Shown here: positions 44,238 through 52,377 of the stretch, one piece after another
Layout: the number at the start of each line of letters is the position of its first letter
Position numbering within the stretch: the first letter of the stretch is position 1
Assembly: GCA_905236815.1 (NCBI GenBank)
Contig: CAJOPE010000086.1
Span: 1-52,399 of the forward strand
Length of the DNA: 52,399 nucleotides
Reading direction: 5' to 3'
Source: an uncultured Prevotella sp.
GTDB lineage: Bacteria > Bacteroidota > Bacteroidia > Bacteroidales > Bacteroidaceae
Notes under the pieces: model-generated
Told to the model about the DNA's origin: nothing
What the model saw: only the letters and a program-made list of their open reading frames with translations
Database searches by the model: none
Translations under genes and position numbers: made by a program

Positions 44238-45695
44238 ATGATCAATCTCAAGATTATATACAAGATCCTTGGTCGTCTGCTCTTTGCAGAGGCTGTCCTA
44301 ATGACCTATTGCCTCATAATGGCTTTCTGCTATAACGAGGACGACAGTCTTTCCTTTCTTGTATCGGTTATTGTAACACTCCTTGCCGGGTTCATTCTCA
44401 ACATCATGGGTAGAAACGCCGAGAACAGTCTTTCTCGCCGTGATGCCTATTTGGTGGTTTCTGTGGTATGGGTATTGTTCAGTCTCTTTGGTACTATCCC
44501 ATTCCTGTTAAGTGGCTATATCACCAATTTCACCGATGCATTCTTTGAAACGATGTCAGGATTCACCACTACAGGAGCTACTATCATCGATGACATCGAG
44601 GCACTTCCCCATGGATTACTATTCTGGCGATCGCTCACTCAATTCATAGGTGGCTTGGGAATTGTGTTCTTCACTATCGCCTTGCTACCTTCGTTAGTGG
44701 GAGGAAGCACTAAGGTGTTTGCTGCCGAAGCAACAGGACCAATAAAAACTAAACTTCATCCGAAGCTCTCGACAAGTGCGAAATGGATTTGGAGCATCTA
44801 CATTGTCCTAACTCTAGCTTGCGCTATCAGTTTCTATCTGGGAGGTATGAATCTTTTCGATGCTTTCAACTATGCAATGTCGACCACTGCCACAGGTGGT
44901 TTCTCCACCCATAATACCAGTACAGAATTTTTCCATAGCTCAACATTGGAATATATCTGTACCGTTTTTATGTTCCTTTCTGGTGTGAATTTCACCTTAT
45001 TATATGGTGCTATCATCAAGGGTAAAATTAAAAACCTGTTTCAGAATACAGAATTTAGATTCTATATATTCCTAGTGGTCAGTTTCGTCATTTTCATTAT
45101 TATTGAATTGATGAGTCGGAATCACTACAACTTTGAGCATGCATTCCGTTGCGCCATATTCCAGGTTGTTTCGTTCAGCACCTCAACGGGTCTATTCAAT
45201 GATGATGCAGCCGTCTGGCCTCACGTCACTTGGGTAGTATTAGCTGTATTAATGTTCTTTGGAGCCTGTTCGGGAAGTACCACAGGAGGTATCAAATGTA
45301 TCCGAGGTGTGATGATTCTGCGAGTAATCCGCAATGAATTCCGACAGATTCTGCATCCAAATGCCGTTCTTCCCTTGAAGATAAATGGTGTAAACGTGCC
45401 TAATCAGAAGCGAGTTACTCTGTTGGCATTCCTTGCCACTTATCTTATATTATGTGTAGTGATTTCCTTCTCGATGATTGCGATGGGCGTTGATAACACC
45501 AATGCTATCACCATTACTTTGAGCTGCTTGGGAAATGTTGGTCCTACTTTGGGTATCGAGATTGGTCCTACTATGTCATGGAGTGGACTATCAGAGGCTG
45601 CCAAATGGATGTGCTCTGCCATGATGCTCATCGGCCGATTGGAGATTTTCACCGTCTTGGTGGTCTTCACTCCTCAATTCTGGAAAGAGAATTAA
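44238..45695 (+). CDS. trkH: Trk potassium uptake channel subunit TrkH
   Basis: Inner-membrane potassium translocation subunit, 485 residues with about ten membrane segments and four selectivity-filter loops: TMSGFTTTGATI, STTATGGFSTHN, SFSTSTGLFND and CLGNVGPTLGIEIG. The SGSTTGGIKCIR hinge motif is also present. It works with TrkA encoded immediately upstream. Confidence 0.95.
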   Translation: MINLKIIYKILGRLLFAEAVLMTYCLIMAFCYNEDDSLSFLVSVIVTLLAGFILNIMGRNAENSLSRRDAYLVVSVVWVLFSLFGTIPFLLSGYITNFTDAFFETMSGFTTTGATIIDDIEALPHGLLFWRSLTQFIGGLGIVFFTIALLPSLVGGSTKVFAAEATGPIKTKLHPKLSTSAKWIWSIYIVLTLACAISFYLGGMNLFDAFNYAMSTTATGGFSTHNTSTEFFHSSTLEYICTVFMFLSGVNFTLLYGAIIKGKIKNLFQNTEFRFYIFLVVSFVIFIIIELMSRNHYNFEHAFRCAIFQVVSFSTSTGLFNDDAAVWPHVTWVVLAVLMFFGACSGSTTGGIKCIRGVMILRVIRNEFRQILHPNAVLPLKINGVNVPNQKRVTLLAFLATYLILCVVISFSMIAMGVDNTNAITITLSCLGNVGPTLGIEIGPTMSWSGLSEAAKWMCSAMMLIGRLEIFTVLVVFTPQFWKEN

Positions 45696-45722
45696 TTGAA
45701 AATAAGAATTAAGAACAAATAT

Positions 45723-46685
45723 ATGAAACCTATCAAATTTGAACCATTATTGAAGTCTACCCTGTGGGGAGGCGATAAGATTATTCCATTCAAGCATCTC
45801 GATGTTCAGCAAGAGAATGTTGGAGAGAGCTGGGAAATTTCAGGTGTTAAGGATAATGAGACGATTGTTGCTGATGGACCAGACAAGGGTTTGAGCCTCA
45901 ACGAATTAGTTGCAAAATACAAAGAGCAGTTACTTGGTGAGGAGAACTACGAACTTTTCGGCAATGAATTTCCATTGCTCATCAAGTTCATCGATGCACG
46001 CCAGCAGTTATCTATCCAGGTACATCCTACTGATGAGATTGCCAAGAAACAAGGTAAGCCAAGAGGCAAGACTGAAATGTGGTACATTATGGATAGCGAC
46101 AAGGATGCCAAACTCCGTAGTGGACTTGCAAAGGAAATTACTCCAGAGCAATATAAGGAAATGGTTGAGAATGATACCATTACAGATGCTATTGCAGAAT
46201 ACGATGTAAAGGAGGGCGATTGTTTCTTCCTCCCTGCAGGTCGAATTCATAGCATTGGTGCTGGCTGCTTCCTCGCAGAAATTCAGCAGACTAGCGATGT
46301 AACTTATCGCATCTACGATTTCAAGCGTAAGGATAAGGATGGCAACTATCGTGAGTTGCACACCAAAGAAGCTGCTGAGAGCATCAACTATACTGTAGAG
46401 AAGAATTATCGTACCGACTATACCCCTCGCAAGAACGAAGGTGTGGAATTGGTAAATTGTCCTTATTTCCACACAGCCGTATATGACCTTACAGAACCTA
46501 TGATGCTCGATTACAGCGAGTTGGACAGTTTTGTTATTCTCATCTGTACAAAAGGTGAAGGACAGATTGTCGATAATGAAGGCAACGAGGAAACTCTAAA
46601 GGCAGGAACATCCCTTCTCATCCCAGCAACAACCAAGGATTTGAAGGTATATGGTGAACTCACTTTCCTGGAAACATACGTATAA
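45723..46685 (+). CDS. manA: Mannose-6-phosphate isomerase, class I
   Basis: Zinc enzyme interconverting mannose-6-phosphate and fructose-6-phosphate. The start is taken at MKPIKFEPLLKSTLWGG (45723), the usual family N-terminus; an upstream in-frame TTG at 45696 is unlikely. Seen: IQVHPTDEIAKKQGKPRGKTEMWYI (Zn ligands Gln, His, Glu), FFLPAGRIHSIGAGCFLAEIQQTSDVTYRIYDF. The 320-residue length fits the short Firmicutes/Bacteroidota form. It is the last gene of the dxs operon and ends at a terminator. Confidence 0.95.
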   Translation: MKPIKFEPLLKSTLWGGDKIIPFKHLDVQQENVGESWEISGVKDNETIVADGPDKGLSLNELVAKYKEQLLGEENYELFGNEFPLLIKFIDARQQLSIQVHPTDEIAKKQGKPRGKTEMWYIMDSDKDAKLRSGLAKEITPEQYKEMVENDTITDAIAEYDVKEGDCFFLPAGRIHSIGAGCFLAEIQQTSDVTYRIYDFKRKDKDGNYRELHTKEAAESINYTVEKNYRTDYTPRKNEGVELVNCPYFHTAVYDLTEPMMLDYSELDSFVILICTKGEGQIVDNEGNEETLKAGTSLLIPATTKDLKVYGELTFLETYV

Positions 46686-46714
46686 AATCCTTTTGGGAAA
46701 ATATAAGTTAAGAG

Positions 46715-46743
46715 GGGGGATGCCACAAACGTGGACATCCCCT
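46715..46743. terminator. Terminator of the dxs-trkA-trkH-manA operon
   Basis: GGGGATGCCAC / GTGGACATCCCC stem with one bulged A and an AAAC loop, followed by seven T. It may also serve the convergent gene that ends at 46748. Confidence 0.85.
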
Positions 46744-46747
46744 TTTT

Positions 46748-47260
46748 TTATCTATGTAGTTTTAGTTGAAGTTTCTTAGAATATTGGGAAGCATCCGGAT
46801 TCCATTTCTGCACATTCGTAAACATCCGATAAATACCCTTTTTAAAACCAGTAGGATAATATAAGGTGAGAATATAATAGAGATTCTTTCTTTTTACATA
46901 ATGAGAATAATAGGAATAATCCTCCATATTCTCCACTATACCCTGCTGAATAAAATCCGACTTTTTCCCCTTCATCACACTATCAGGTATCACTTTACAC
47001 TCCATCACAAGATTCACATCCCCGTTGTGATAGGCATATTGCACATGCCCCACTCCATATCCATCTACTTTCTCTTTCTCAAAAAAAGATGGATAGTTGA
47101 AAGTGTAGCCAAAATCGGGATCCTTATAAGTGAGGTATTCCATATCATTCATCGTCTCACGAAAGAAATCCTCGACAGATCGATTATCCTCAGCAATCGA
47201 CATTGTGGCAAACGACATTGCTGCCACAAATAGAAGTATAATAAATACTAGTGTTCTCAT
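46748..47260 (-). CDS. Exported protein, PsbP-like in character
   Basis: A 170-residue protein with signal peptide (MRTLVFIILLFVAAMSFATMSIA). The mature part starts with an acidic helix and then DPDFGYTFNYPSFFEKEKV, a layout seen in Mog1/PsbP-like folds of exported bacterial proteins; assignment is by impression. Its promoter at 47287-47294 is preceded by an 11-bp direct repeat of the PhoB-box kind. The next gene upstream encodes a membrane-tethered PhoB-type regulator, so regulation by it is a reasonable hypothesis. Confidence 0.72.
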   Translation of the reverse strand: MRTLVFIILLFVAAMSFATMSIAEDNRSVEDFFRETMNDMEYLTYKDPDFGYTFNYPSFFEKEKVDGYGVGHVQYAYHNGDVNLVMECKVIPDSVMKGKKSDFIQQGIVENMEDYSYYSHYVKRKNLYYILTLYYPTGFKKGIYRMFTNVQKWNPDASQYSKKLQLKLHR

Positions 47261-47286
47261 TTTGCTTTGCTTCTATATTTCATAAG

Positions 47287-47294
47287 CAAAGATA
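47287..47294 (-). promoter_or_regulatory. -7 element of the exported protein gene
   Basis: TATCTTTG on the - strand, 26 bases before the start codon. Confidence 0.65.
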
Positions 47295-47326
47295 GAACAT
47301 CCATGAAAAAAAGACAAAAAACAAAA

Positions 47327-47346
47327 CTGACATTTGTCTGACATTT
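47327..47346 (-). promoter_or_regulatory. PhoB-box-like 11-bp direct repeat
   Basis: On the - strand AAATGTCAG occurs twice, starts 11 bases apart (47338-47346 and 47327-47335), giving TGTCA-N6-TGTCA. This equals the spacing of the enterobacterial Pho box. It lies about 33 bases upstream of the -7 box, just above the -33 region, where an OmpR/PhoB-type activator would bind. Confidence 0.5.
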
Positions 47347-47571
47347 CATCGTCGGCAAAAATCATACTTTCTTATATTACTGATTATCAACTATTAATCA
47401 CCACTCCATCATTTTCTCCCTCACTTATGTGGGGAGAAGTATGGTAAGATTATCCTTTTATAAATTATCCAGGTTTGAGTAGTCTCAAGTAACATTCAAA
47501 AGCATCCTTCAAATAATTCTGGTTGATAGTTTTGAAAATAATAATATGAGAAACTATCCCCCATCTCTTAC

Positions 47572-48303
47572 CTATTCTTTAATCCGGAGACAATAATCCT
47601 TACCTCTTTCTGAAACGATTTCTAGATTTCCCTTATCTTCAGCAATCGGCTTTAATCGTCGGATTAAGGTGTATAATGTTTCGCTTGCATCAGGTTTCTT
47701 TGGCCAAAGTGTCTCACAAATTTCCTGTTTGGAAAGTTGATGATTTTCTGAATGAAAGAACATCCGCATCAGTTGATCCTGCATTGGCGTCAACTTTACA
47801 GGCTGATGTTTGAGATCATAAAAGCACTGATCGGAATCATCCAGCAGTAAAGTTCCAAAATATATTCCTTCTTTACGATGATTAAAGTAAAATACCGAAC
47901 CAATTCCCCACAACAATGCCATAATCGCGAGCAATCCACTAGTACGCTGATCAGACATAGCGAAAACTGAAGCCGTAGAACAATTAGCAAATCCTTGAAA
48001 TTCGAGATTATTTGTCGTTTTTCCCCATTTCATCTTGCGGCTACATAATCCCTTATCATCCATAGCATAATAGACAAAAGAACATTCCTTCAAACGTTCC
48101 ATCTTCAGATGACTTCTATAATTGCGTATTGTATCAGGAGTTATCCATCCTTCCGTTTTCTCGGCTAAAGTAAGCGACAAAGCCTGATTCATATCATTTA
48201 CTATATCCTGTTGAGTATGATTATAACTGCTGAAACTTGCCCAGACCGAACAAGTTAGCAAGAAAGCTATTACCAGAATTGAATGGATTGGTTTTAGTTT
48301 CAT
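47572..48303 (-). CDS. Membrane-tethered OmpR/PhoB-type winged-helix regulator
   Basis: A 243-residue one-component regulator. Seen: membrane helix 7-23, a ~95-residue periplasmic segment with cysteines at 74, 87 and 108, a second helix 122-140, then a cytoplasmic trans_reg_C winged helix (LTPMQDQLMRMFF, LSKQEICETLW, ASETLYTLIRRLKPIAE, SERGKDYCL). There is no receiver domain or phospho-acceptor Asp. This is ToxR/CadC logic in reversed domain order: sensor first, DNA-binding last. The periplasmic cysteines could sense redox state. The target may be the adjacent gene, whose promoter has tandem 11-bp repeats. Confidence 0.82.
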   Translation of the reverse strand: MKLKPIHSILVIAFLLTCSVWASFSSYNHTQQDIVNDMNQALSLTLAEKTEGWITPDTIRNYRSHLKMERLKECSFVYYAMDDKGLCSRKMKWGKTTNNLEFQGFANCSTASVFAMSDQRTSGLLAIMALLWGIGSVFYFNHRKEGIYFGTLLLDDSDQCFYDLKHQPVKLTPMQDQLMRMFFHSENHQLSKQEICETLWPKKPDASETLYTLIRRLKPIAEDKGNLEIVSERGKDYCLRIKE

Positions 48304-48329
48304 ATTCCTTAGAAATTTAACGATTGCGA

Positions 48330-48337
48330 CAAAATTA
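48330..48337 (-). promoter_or_regulatory. -7 element of the membrane regulator gene
   Basis: TAATTTTG on the - strand, 27 bases before the start. No TGTCA repeat is seen here, so simple autoregulation through that motif is not suggested. Confidence 0.55.
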
Positions 48338-48491
48338 CAAAAAAAAATTGTAACTTCGCATATCCTTACTTAATAATAATGAAATGAGGTATTTAACTTT
48401 GTCCCTATAAAGGACTTTAAGAATAGACAGTATTGGCAATGGCATCAAGACTCCCGAAAAGGAATAGTCAATCTTCAGAAAAAGCGATAAC

Positions 48492-49136
48492 CTATTTCTT
48501 TATCTCATCATAGTTGACAGTATATGCTTTTCGAATATCCTCCAATTGTTTGGAAGTCATTCGCTGAAAAGTTGCAATACAATATTGTGGCGTACCATGT
48601 GTATTTTGGCCAAAAGGATAAATTGCATAAATGAAATACCGACCATCTGCCTCCAGATAACTATACAACTGAAAAAGTTGCTGTCCTTCGCTCATTATCC
48701 ATCCTGTTGTTTCATCATAGGTATAATCTCGATCCTGATAAAATCGTCCAGCATTTTGATACCCCAAAGCATCAACATAGAAGAATTTGGTGATTTTCTC
48801 TTTTGTTATATAATAATGATCTGGCCCAAGTCCCAACATACTTCCTATTAGGTTATCGTTCGAGAAACGCCCATCATTATAAATGGTCTGCAGAGCATTA
48901 CAATTCCAGCCATAGCCAACAATATCTTTTTGAAATTGAGATTGCGAGATAGGCTTGAAGTTCTTAAAATGAGGCAAGCTATCTGCATCCAACGTAAACA
49001 AAGGTGTTCCGTCATCGGGTGGAAGAATACAAATCCATTTGTCCGATTCATCCAAGTCCTCTGATTTACTGCAAGAGGTTAAAGACAAAATGCTAAGCAT
49101 TAAGCATAAAAATTGCCAAGTTTTCAATAGTTTCAT
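48492..49136 (-). CDS. Predicted lipoprotein of unknown function
   Basis: A 214-residue protein with a lipoprotein signal peptide (MKLLKTWQFLCLMLSILSLTSC, Cys22 in LTSC) followed by SKSEDLDESD, an acidic stretch that resembles the Bacteroidota lipoprotein export signal for surface display. The mature domain is rich in Tyr, Phe and Asp (FYVDALGYQNAGRFYQDRDYTYDETTGWIM). I do not recognise the family. No clear -7 box is seen upstream; it may be transcribed from within the 127-base gap. Confidence 0.75.
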   Translation of the reverse strand: MKLLKTWQFLCLMLSILSLTSCSKSEDLDESDKWICILPPDDGTPLFTLDADSLPHFKNFKPISQSQFQKDIVGYGWNCNALQTIYNDGRFSNDNLIGSMLGLGPDHYYITKEKITKFFYVDALGYQNAGRFYQDRDYTYDETTGWIMSEGQQLFQLYSYLEADGRYFIYAIYPFGQNTHGTPQYCIATFQRMTSKQLEDIRKAYTVNYDEIKK

Positions 49137-49263
49137 AAAAATTAATTTTGTTAGTTTACAACTATAGAATTCGATTATTATAGAAAACTTGCCTCTACTA
49201 ACATTTTATTTTTATCTCTATTGCATAAATCAGATTTCAAACATGGAATATCCTAGTCGAGCA

Positions 49264-50322
49264 TTATTTCAACTTTCGGGGACCTGCCAAATTCTTTGTA
49301 ACGAAGATGTATTGATAATAATCTGCCGTTGATTTCCCATTCTCAGGAATCATCTCTCCCTGAACAAAAGACAAAGCTGAATGACTACGAACTAAGTCTA
49401 GGCAACCTCTGTAAGGAGAATTACTTCCATCAAGTCGAAAGAGGGCGATGGATGAAGAACATGCCTTATCGACATTTACTATATTTTCAAAATAAACCAT
49501 TGGTCCATTTACGTTTGCCCAATCAGTTTCCTCAGAATCAGGAACCGGCATTCCATATTCTTTTGGCATATACATCATGCTGTTAATAGAAATATGTGCA
49601 ATAGAAACCGTTGGAAATTTATTAGACTTCAGCCACCCTGCAAAAGGAAGATGATCATTAATCTTGTTTTGCAATATATGTCCATAACCTGTAGAACAAT
49701 ACAGAGAGGCCGATTTATCAACCTCCTTCTGATATCGCTTAAAGTTTGCTATCATCACACTATCCCTTCCGCCCTTGTAATCTTTTTTCGCACCCAGCAA
49801 TCCATATACCTTAATACGTTTATCCGAAGGTAAAGTCTGATTATATTGATAAATACTTACCCATTTATCAACGTATTCCTGATTTTTGCGCTGAGGAATA
49901 TCCTCCTTCAAATTTGGAATCGTTTTTCTTAAAATAGATAAATCCATTGGATTGGTTGACAGGAATTTATTCAGAAGATCAGCATCTTCAGAAAATGTTT
50001 CATTGAAATAATCCCTCACCCCAAATTTCTTATTAAGATACTTCAGCAATTCAGCATCAAAAATCTGAGTTCGACTATATCCGTGTTCTTCGCCAAACAA
50101 AAATACTGAGGTCTTATTCACTTCAGAAAAGAGAGTTGTATCAGTTATAGTGCAATTCTCTTTCAACGATAGCTGATGCTTTTGTAAATAAGCAATTTTC
50201 CCGTCGTCTGAACTTCCTTTATAAATAAAGCCGAATGCCCAAAAATAAACTACAGGAAGTAGTAGCAGGATAACGAAAACCAGTAATAATACTTTAAAAA
50301 ATTTGACAAATTTATTTTTCAT
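49264..50322 (-). CDS. Membrane-anchored erythromycin-esterase/ChaN-like protein
   Basis: A 352-residue protein from the chosen start MKNKFVKFFK, which places a membrane helix at residues 9-30; the longer frame adds 11 polar residues. The exposed domain shows VFLFGEEHG (residues 73-81), the GExHG-type metal/active-site motif of EreA/ChaN-like hydrolases. It is followed by ELLKYLNKKFGVRDYFNETF, YVDKWVSIYQYNQTLPSDKRIKVYGL and later SIAHISINSMMY, the same order as in Ere proteins. The substrate is unknown; nothing shows it inactivates a drug. Confidence 0.6.
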   Translation of the reverse strand: MKNKFVKFFKVLLLVFVILLLLPVVYFWAFGFIYKGSSDDGKIAYLQKHQLSLKENCTITDTTLFSEVNKTSVFLFGEEHGYSRTQIFDAELLKYLNKKFGVRDYFNETFSEDADLLNKFLSTNPMDLSILRKTIPNLKEDIPQRKNQEYVDKWVSIYQYNQTLPSDKRIKVYGLLGAKKDYKGGRDSVMIANFKRYQKEVDKSASLYCSTGYGHILQNKINDHLPFAGWLKSNKFPTVSIAHISINSMMYMPKEYGMPVPDSEETDWANVNGPMVYFENIVNVDKACSSSIALFRLDGSNSPYRGCLDLVRSHSALSFVQGEMIPENGKSTADYYQYIFVTKNLAGPRKLK

Positions 50323-50369
50323 GATAGTCGTTTGCTTAAAGTTTAAACCTCTCAATTTACATTTGACTA

Positions 50370-50377
50370 CAAAGGTA
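50370..50377 (-). promoter_or_regulatory. -7 element of the Ere/ChaN-like gene
   Basis: TACCTTTG on the - strand, 47 bases before the chosen start at 50322. Confidence 0.6.
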
Positions 50378-50441
50378 AGAAAAATATGCCAAAAGAAGCT
50401 AACGAATTCACAAAAAGAGCCTTTTCAGAATTTCATTATGT

Positions 50442-51692
50442 CTATTCTCGAAATACACAGGTAGTTATATAATAGTTAAGTTTCGAATTAGGCAATCGGA
50501 AAGCTAGGTAATTGCCAGTATAGGCTGTAGGACAACCCGTTATACCTCTTACCTCACCTATTTTATTTTTTGAAATAAGATGTGCAAAAGTAGAAGCTGC
50601 AGAATAGGTTTGTCCATCCACTAGGACGGTCAATTTACCATCAAAGGCATTGGTATCCTGATAATTACAAGGAATTAATGGTTCTTTAGGGAAAGTAACT
50701 AAATTACCAATTTCTTTATCCTTTATAAGTTCATAATTTTCAGGATGATGCTCTTTTTGATATTCTTTCGAAACTTCACAAACCTTTATTTTCCCATCAG
50801 AATAGATTCTATAGGCAGGATGTTTGAAATAGTCCATCAAAACTTCTATTCCAGACTCTGCCCCTCCAGGATTTCCCTTTAAATCCAGATAAAGCGAAGT
50901 TATCTTATCAGTTTTCATCTTCGCGAAAGCAGAATCACAAAAAGCTTTCATTTCAGTTATCTGATAGAAATTAGGTATCACTATTTTGGCGGTTTTCTCA
51001 TCGATATATTCTAAAGAAAATTTCTTGCTGGTCTGAGGATGTAGGCGCTTGGCTGCCAGATACTCCCCACTAGCGATTCCCTCCAAAGTTTCTGATATTA
51101 TTTTATTGTCTCGTAAAACTTCAAAGGTAAACTTTTCACTCCATCCATACATATACCAAAGCAGGATATTCAGATTGCGAGAAAGAACTTTGCACTTCAG
51201 TTCGTTATTCACCTCTGAGCCTTGAAGCGAAAAAATTCGTCGCATAATTTCTGCACAAGAAACACCATTTATACTTTTCAAAGTATCGCCCGACCGAAGT
51301 TTACTATCTACGCAAGGATAATCCACCAAAAGGCAATCGCTATTCAATCGAATAGTCATCGGCATTACCTTTCCTCCATTTTTTGTAAATTCAATTCGCT
51401 CATCCACTGGCATATCCATAGAACAATGTCCATCCTGAATAGAAGCCAAAAGAGGGGCTATTCGAAGATAGAAGTTTGAAAGAGAAGCCGACTCTTTGAT
51501 AACAGTCTTTAGCGAATCCCTTTTCGCTAGAAATTTCGTCTTACCAATATATCGGAAAGGTTGCGGATGTACATTAATTATCTGATTGCATAAAGAATCA
51601 ATATCAGCCTTCTGTGCAGAAACCGATAGTTCATGTCCAAACGAATTAAGTGACAAAATGCCAGCTAGAAACAAAATCAATATTCTCTCCAT
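50442..51692 (-). CDS. S41 family peptidase, possibly C-terminally short
   Basis: A 416-residue exported peptidase of the tail-specific/tricorn-like S41 family. Seen: signal peptide (residues 1-20), SIQDGHCSM near 84, a small PDZ-like region (LRSGDTLKSINGV), LYLDLKGNPGGAESGI near 267, and the nucleophile motif VLVDGQTYSAASTFA with Ser364. The frame stops at TTCVFRE, where I would expect some 20-30 further residues (a 'GI.PD' segment) in relatives. A nonsense loss of the tail is possible but all catalytic motifs are intact. A -7 box is at 51719-51726. Confidence 0.8.
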   Translation of the reverse strand: MERILILFLAGILSLNSFGHELSVSAQKADIDSLCNQIINVHPQPFRYIGKTKFLAKRDSLKTVIKESASLSNFYLRIAPLLASIQDGHCSMDMPVDERIEFTKNGGKVMPMTIRLNSDCLLVDYPCVDSKLRSGDTLKSINGVSCAEIMRRIFSLQGSEVNNELKCKVLSRNLNILLWYMYGWSEKFTFEVLRDNKIISETLEGIASGEYLAAKRLHPQTSKKFSLEYIDEKTAKIVIPNFYQITEMKAFCDSAFAKMKTDKITSLYLDLKGNPGGAESGIEVLMDYFKHPAYRIYSDGKIKVCEVSKEYQKEHHPENYELIKDKEIGNLVTFPKEPLIPCNYQDTNAFDGKLTVLVDGQTYSAASTFAHLISKNKIGEVRGITGCPTAYTGNYLAFRLPNSKLNYYITTCVFRE

Positions 51693-51718
51693 ACTCTTCT
51701 TAGAAATATTTTACAATG

Positions 51719-51726
51719 CAAAAGTA
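51719..51726 (-). promoter_or_regulatory. -7 element of the S41 peptidase gene
   Basis: TACTTTTG on the - strand, 26 bases before the start. Confidence 0.6.
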
Positions 51727-51853
51727 CTACATTTACTTCACAGCGTTTCTTTTTTTAAGTTAATCTTTGCAACTATAAGAAAATGAAAGGTTAAAAAAAA
51801 TCTTTTACGAACAATATACACATAAAAAAATAGATTATTCAAATGATTATCTT

Positions 51854-51861
51854 TATCTTTG
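51854..51861 (+). promoter_or_regulatory. Orphan rightward -7 element
   Basis: TATCTTTG on the + strand, followed by structured sequence rather than a gene. No TTTG at the -33 position. Confidence 0.45.
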
Positions 51862-51867
51862 TATTAT

Positions 51868-51995
51868 CTAATAAGATAATTATATACAGAGATCCGTGTT
51901 TGATAGAAGTTGATGAAATGTTGGAGAAAATATTTAAATAATCCTATCAAATACACAGAAGGAATCCCATTAAGGATATCCTTTTGTATTTTCTA
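51868..51995 (+). ncRNA. Candidate small RNA
   Basis: Downstream of the orphan -7 box there are inverted arms GTGTTTGATAG (51897-51907) and CTATCAAATACAC (51943-51955, two extra bases). These are followed by a hairpin AAGGAATC...GATATCCTT (51958-51983) and a U-rich end TTGTATTTTC. Promoter, closing stem and terminator-like hairpin in order suggest a ~125-base RNA. The same stretch can encode a 27-residue peptide (51913-51996), without recognisable features. No RNA family is recognised. Confidence 0.35.
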
Positions 51996-52004
51996 ACGAA
52001 TTAT

Positions 52005-52301
52005 TTAGAAATTCCTTTTATGGTTAATGTAAATATTATCAACTATATCTTGTATCACTTTAGCCTTGTAGCCACTTAAATATCGAAAAGAATAATCTTC
52101 GGAACGAGTACCCTTTCTATGTGAAATTGTAAAAGTTTCCAATTTTACCTTTCCGTTTGGATACAACACCCATGAATTGCTAACAAAAGGTATTCTAAAA
52201 CCTCCTGCATTTCTTATTACTACTGAATCCACATTATTTTCCTCATAATCATGTAGCAATGTTGTACTTTTACAAGAAAACAAAAAACAAAGGAACGGCA
52301 A
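52005..52301 (-). CDS. Small lipoprotein-like gene with degenerate N-terminus
   Basis: A 98-residue frame opening with TTG and the very short leader PFLCFLFSC, then KSTTLLHDYEENNVDSVVIRN. The Cys looks like a lipobox cysteine, but the signal peptide lacks a basic N-terminus and is only 9 residues long. An in-frame TAA sits one codon before the TTG, so no longer start is possible. It is either a broken lipoprotein gene (upstream frameshift or loss) or one with an unusual start. The mature part (GGFRIPFVSNSWVLYPNGKVKLETF) looks intact but is unrecognised. Confidence 0.5.
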   Translation of the reverse strand: MPFLCFLFSCKSTTLLHDYEENNVDSVVIRNAGGFRIPFVSNSWVLYPNGKVKLETFTISHRKGTRSEDYSFRYLSGYKAKVIQDIVDNIYINHKRNF

Positions 52302-52377
52302 AAATTAATAAAATAACGTGAGTTCGATGAATTTAAAATACAGTTAGCCGCAATAGCACTCAGCATGTTCCGCAAAT

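Larger units (their letters stand above)
47261..47571. other. 311-base intergenic region with promoter and direct repeats
   Basis: Holds the -7 box (47287-47294) and the 11-bp direct repeat (47327-47346) of the gene to the left. The remainder (47350-47571) has no frame, repeat or clear terminator that I can support. Confidence 0.6.
51693..52004. other. 312-base intergenic region with two opposed promoters
   Basis: Holds the leftward S41 promoter (51719-51726) and a rightward -7 element (51854-51861) that has no protein gene of normal length in front of it. The rest of the stretch downstream of that element is described as a candidate small RNA. Confidence 0.55.

Noticed and set aside
48394..48416. 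Rightward TAACTTTG followed by a GTCC/GGAC mini-hairpin
   Set aside because: Stem of four pairs only, no terminator and no gene ahead; not enough to claim a small RNA.
49264..50322. Annotation as a macrolide resistance gene
   Set aside because: Only the fold-level motif is shared with EreA; anchoring and context do not support a drug-inactivating role.
51913..51996. 27-residue peptide frame in the 51.9 kb gap
   Set aside because: Too short and featureless to call as a gene; the inverted repeats make an RNA the more likely product.
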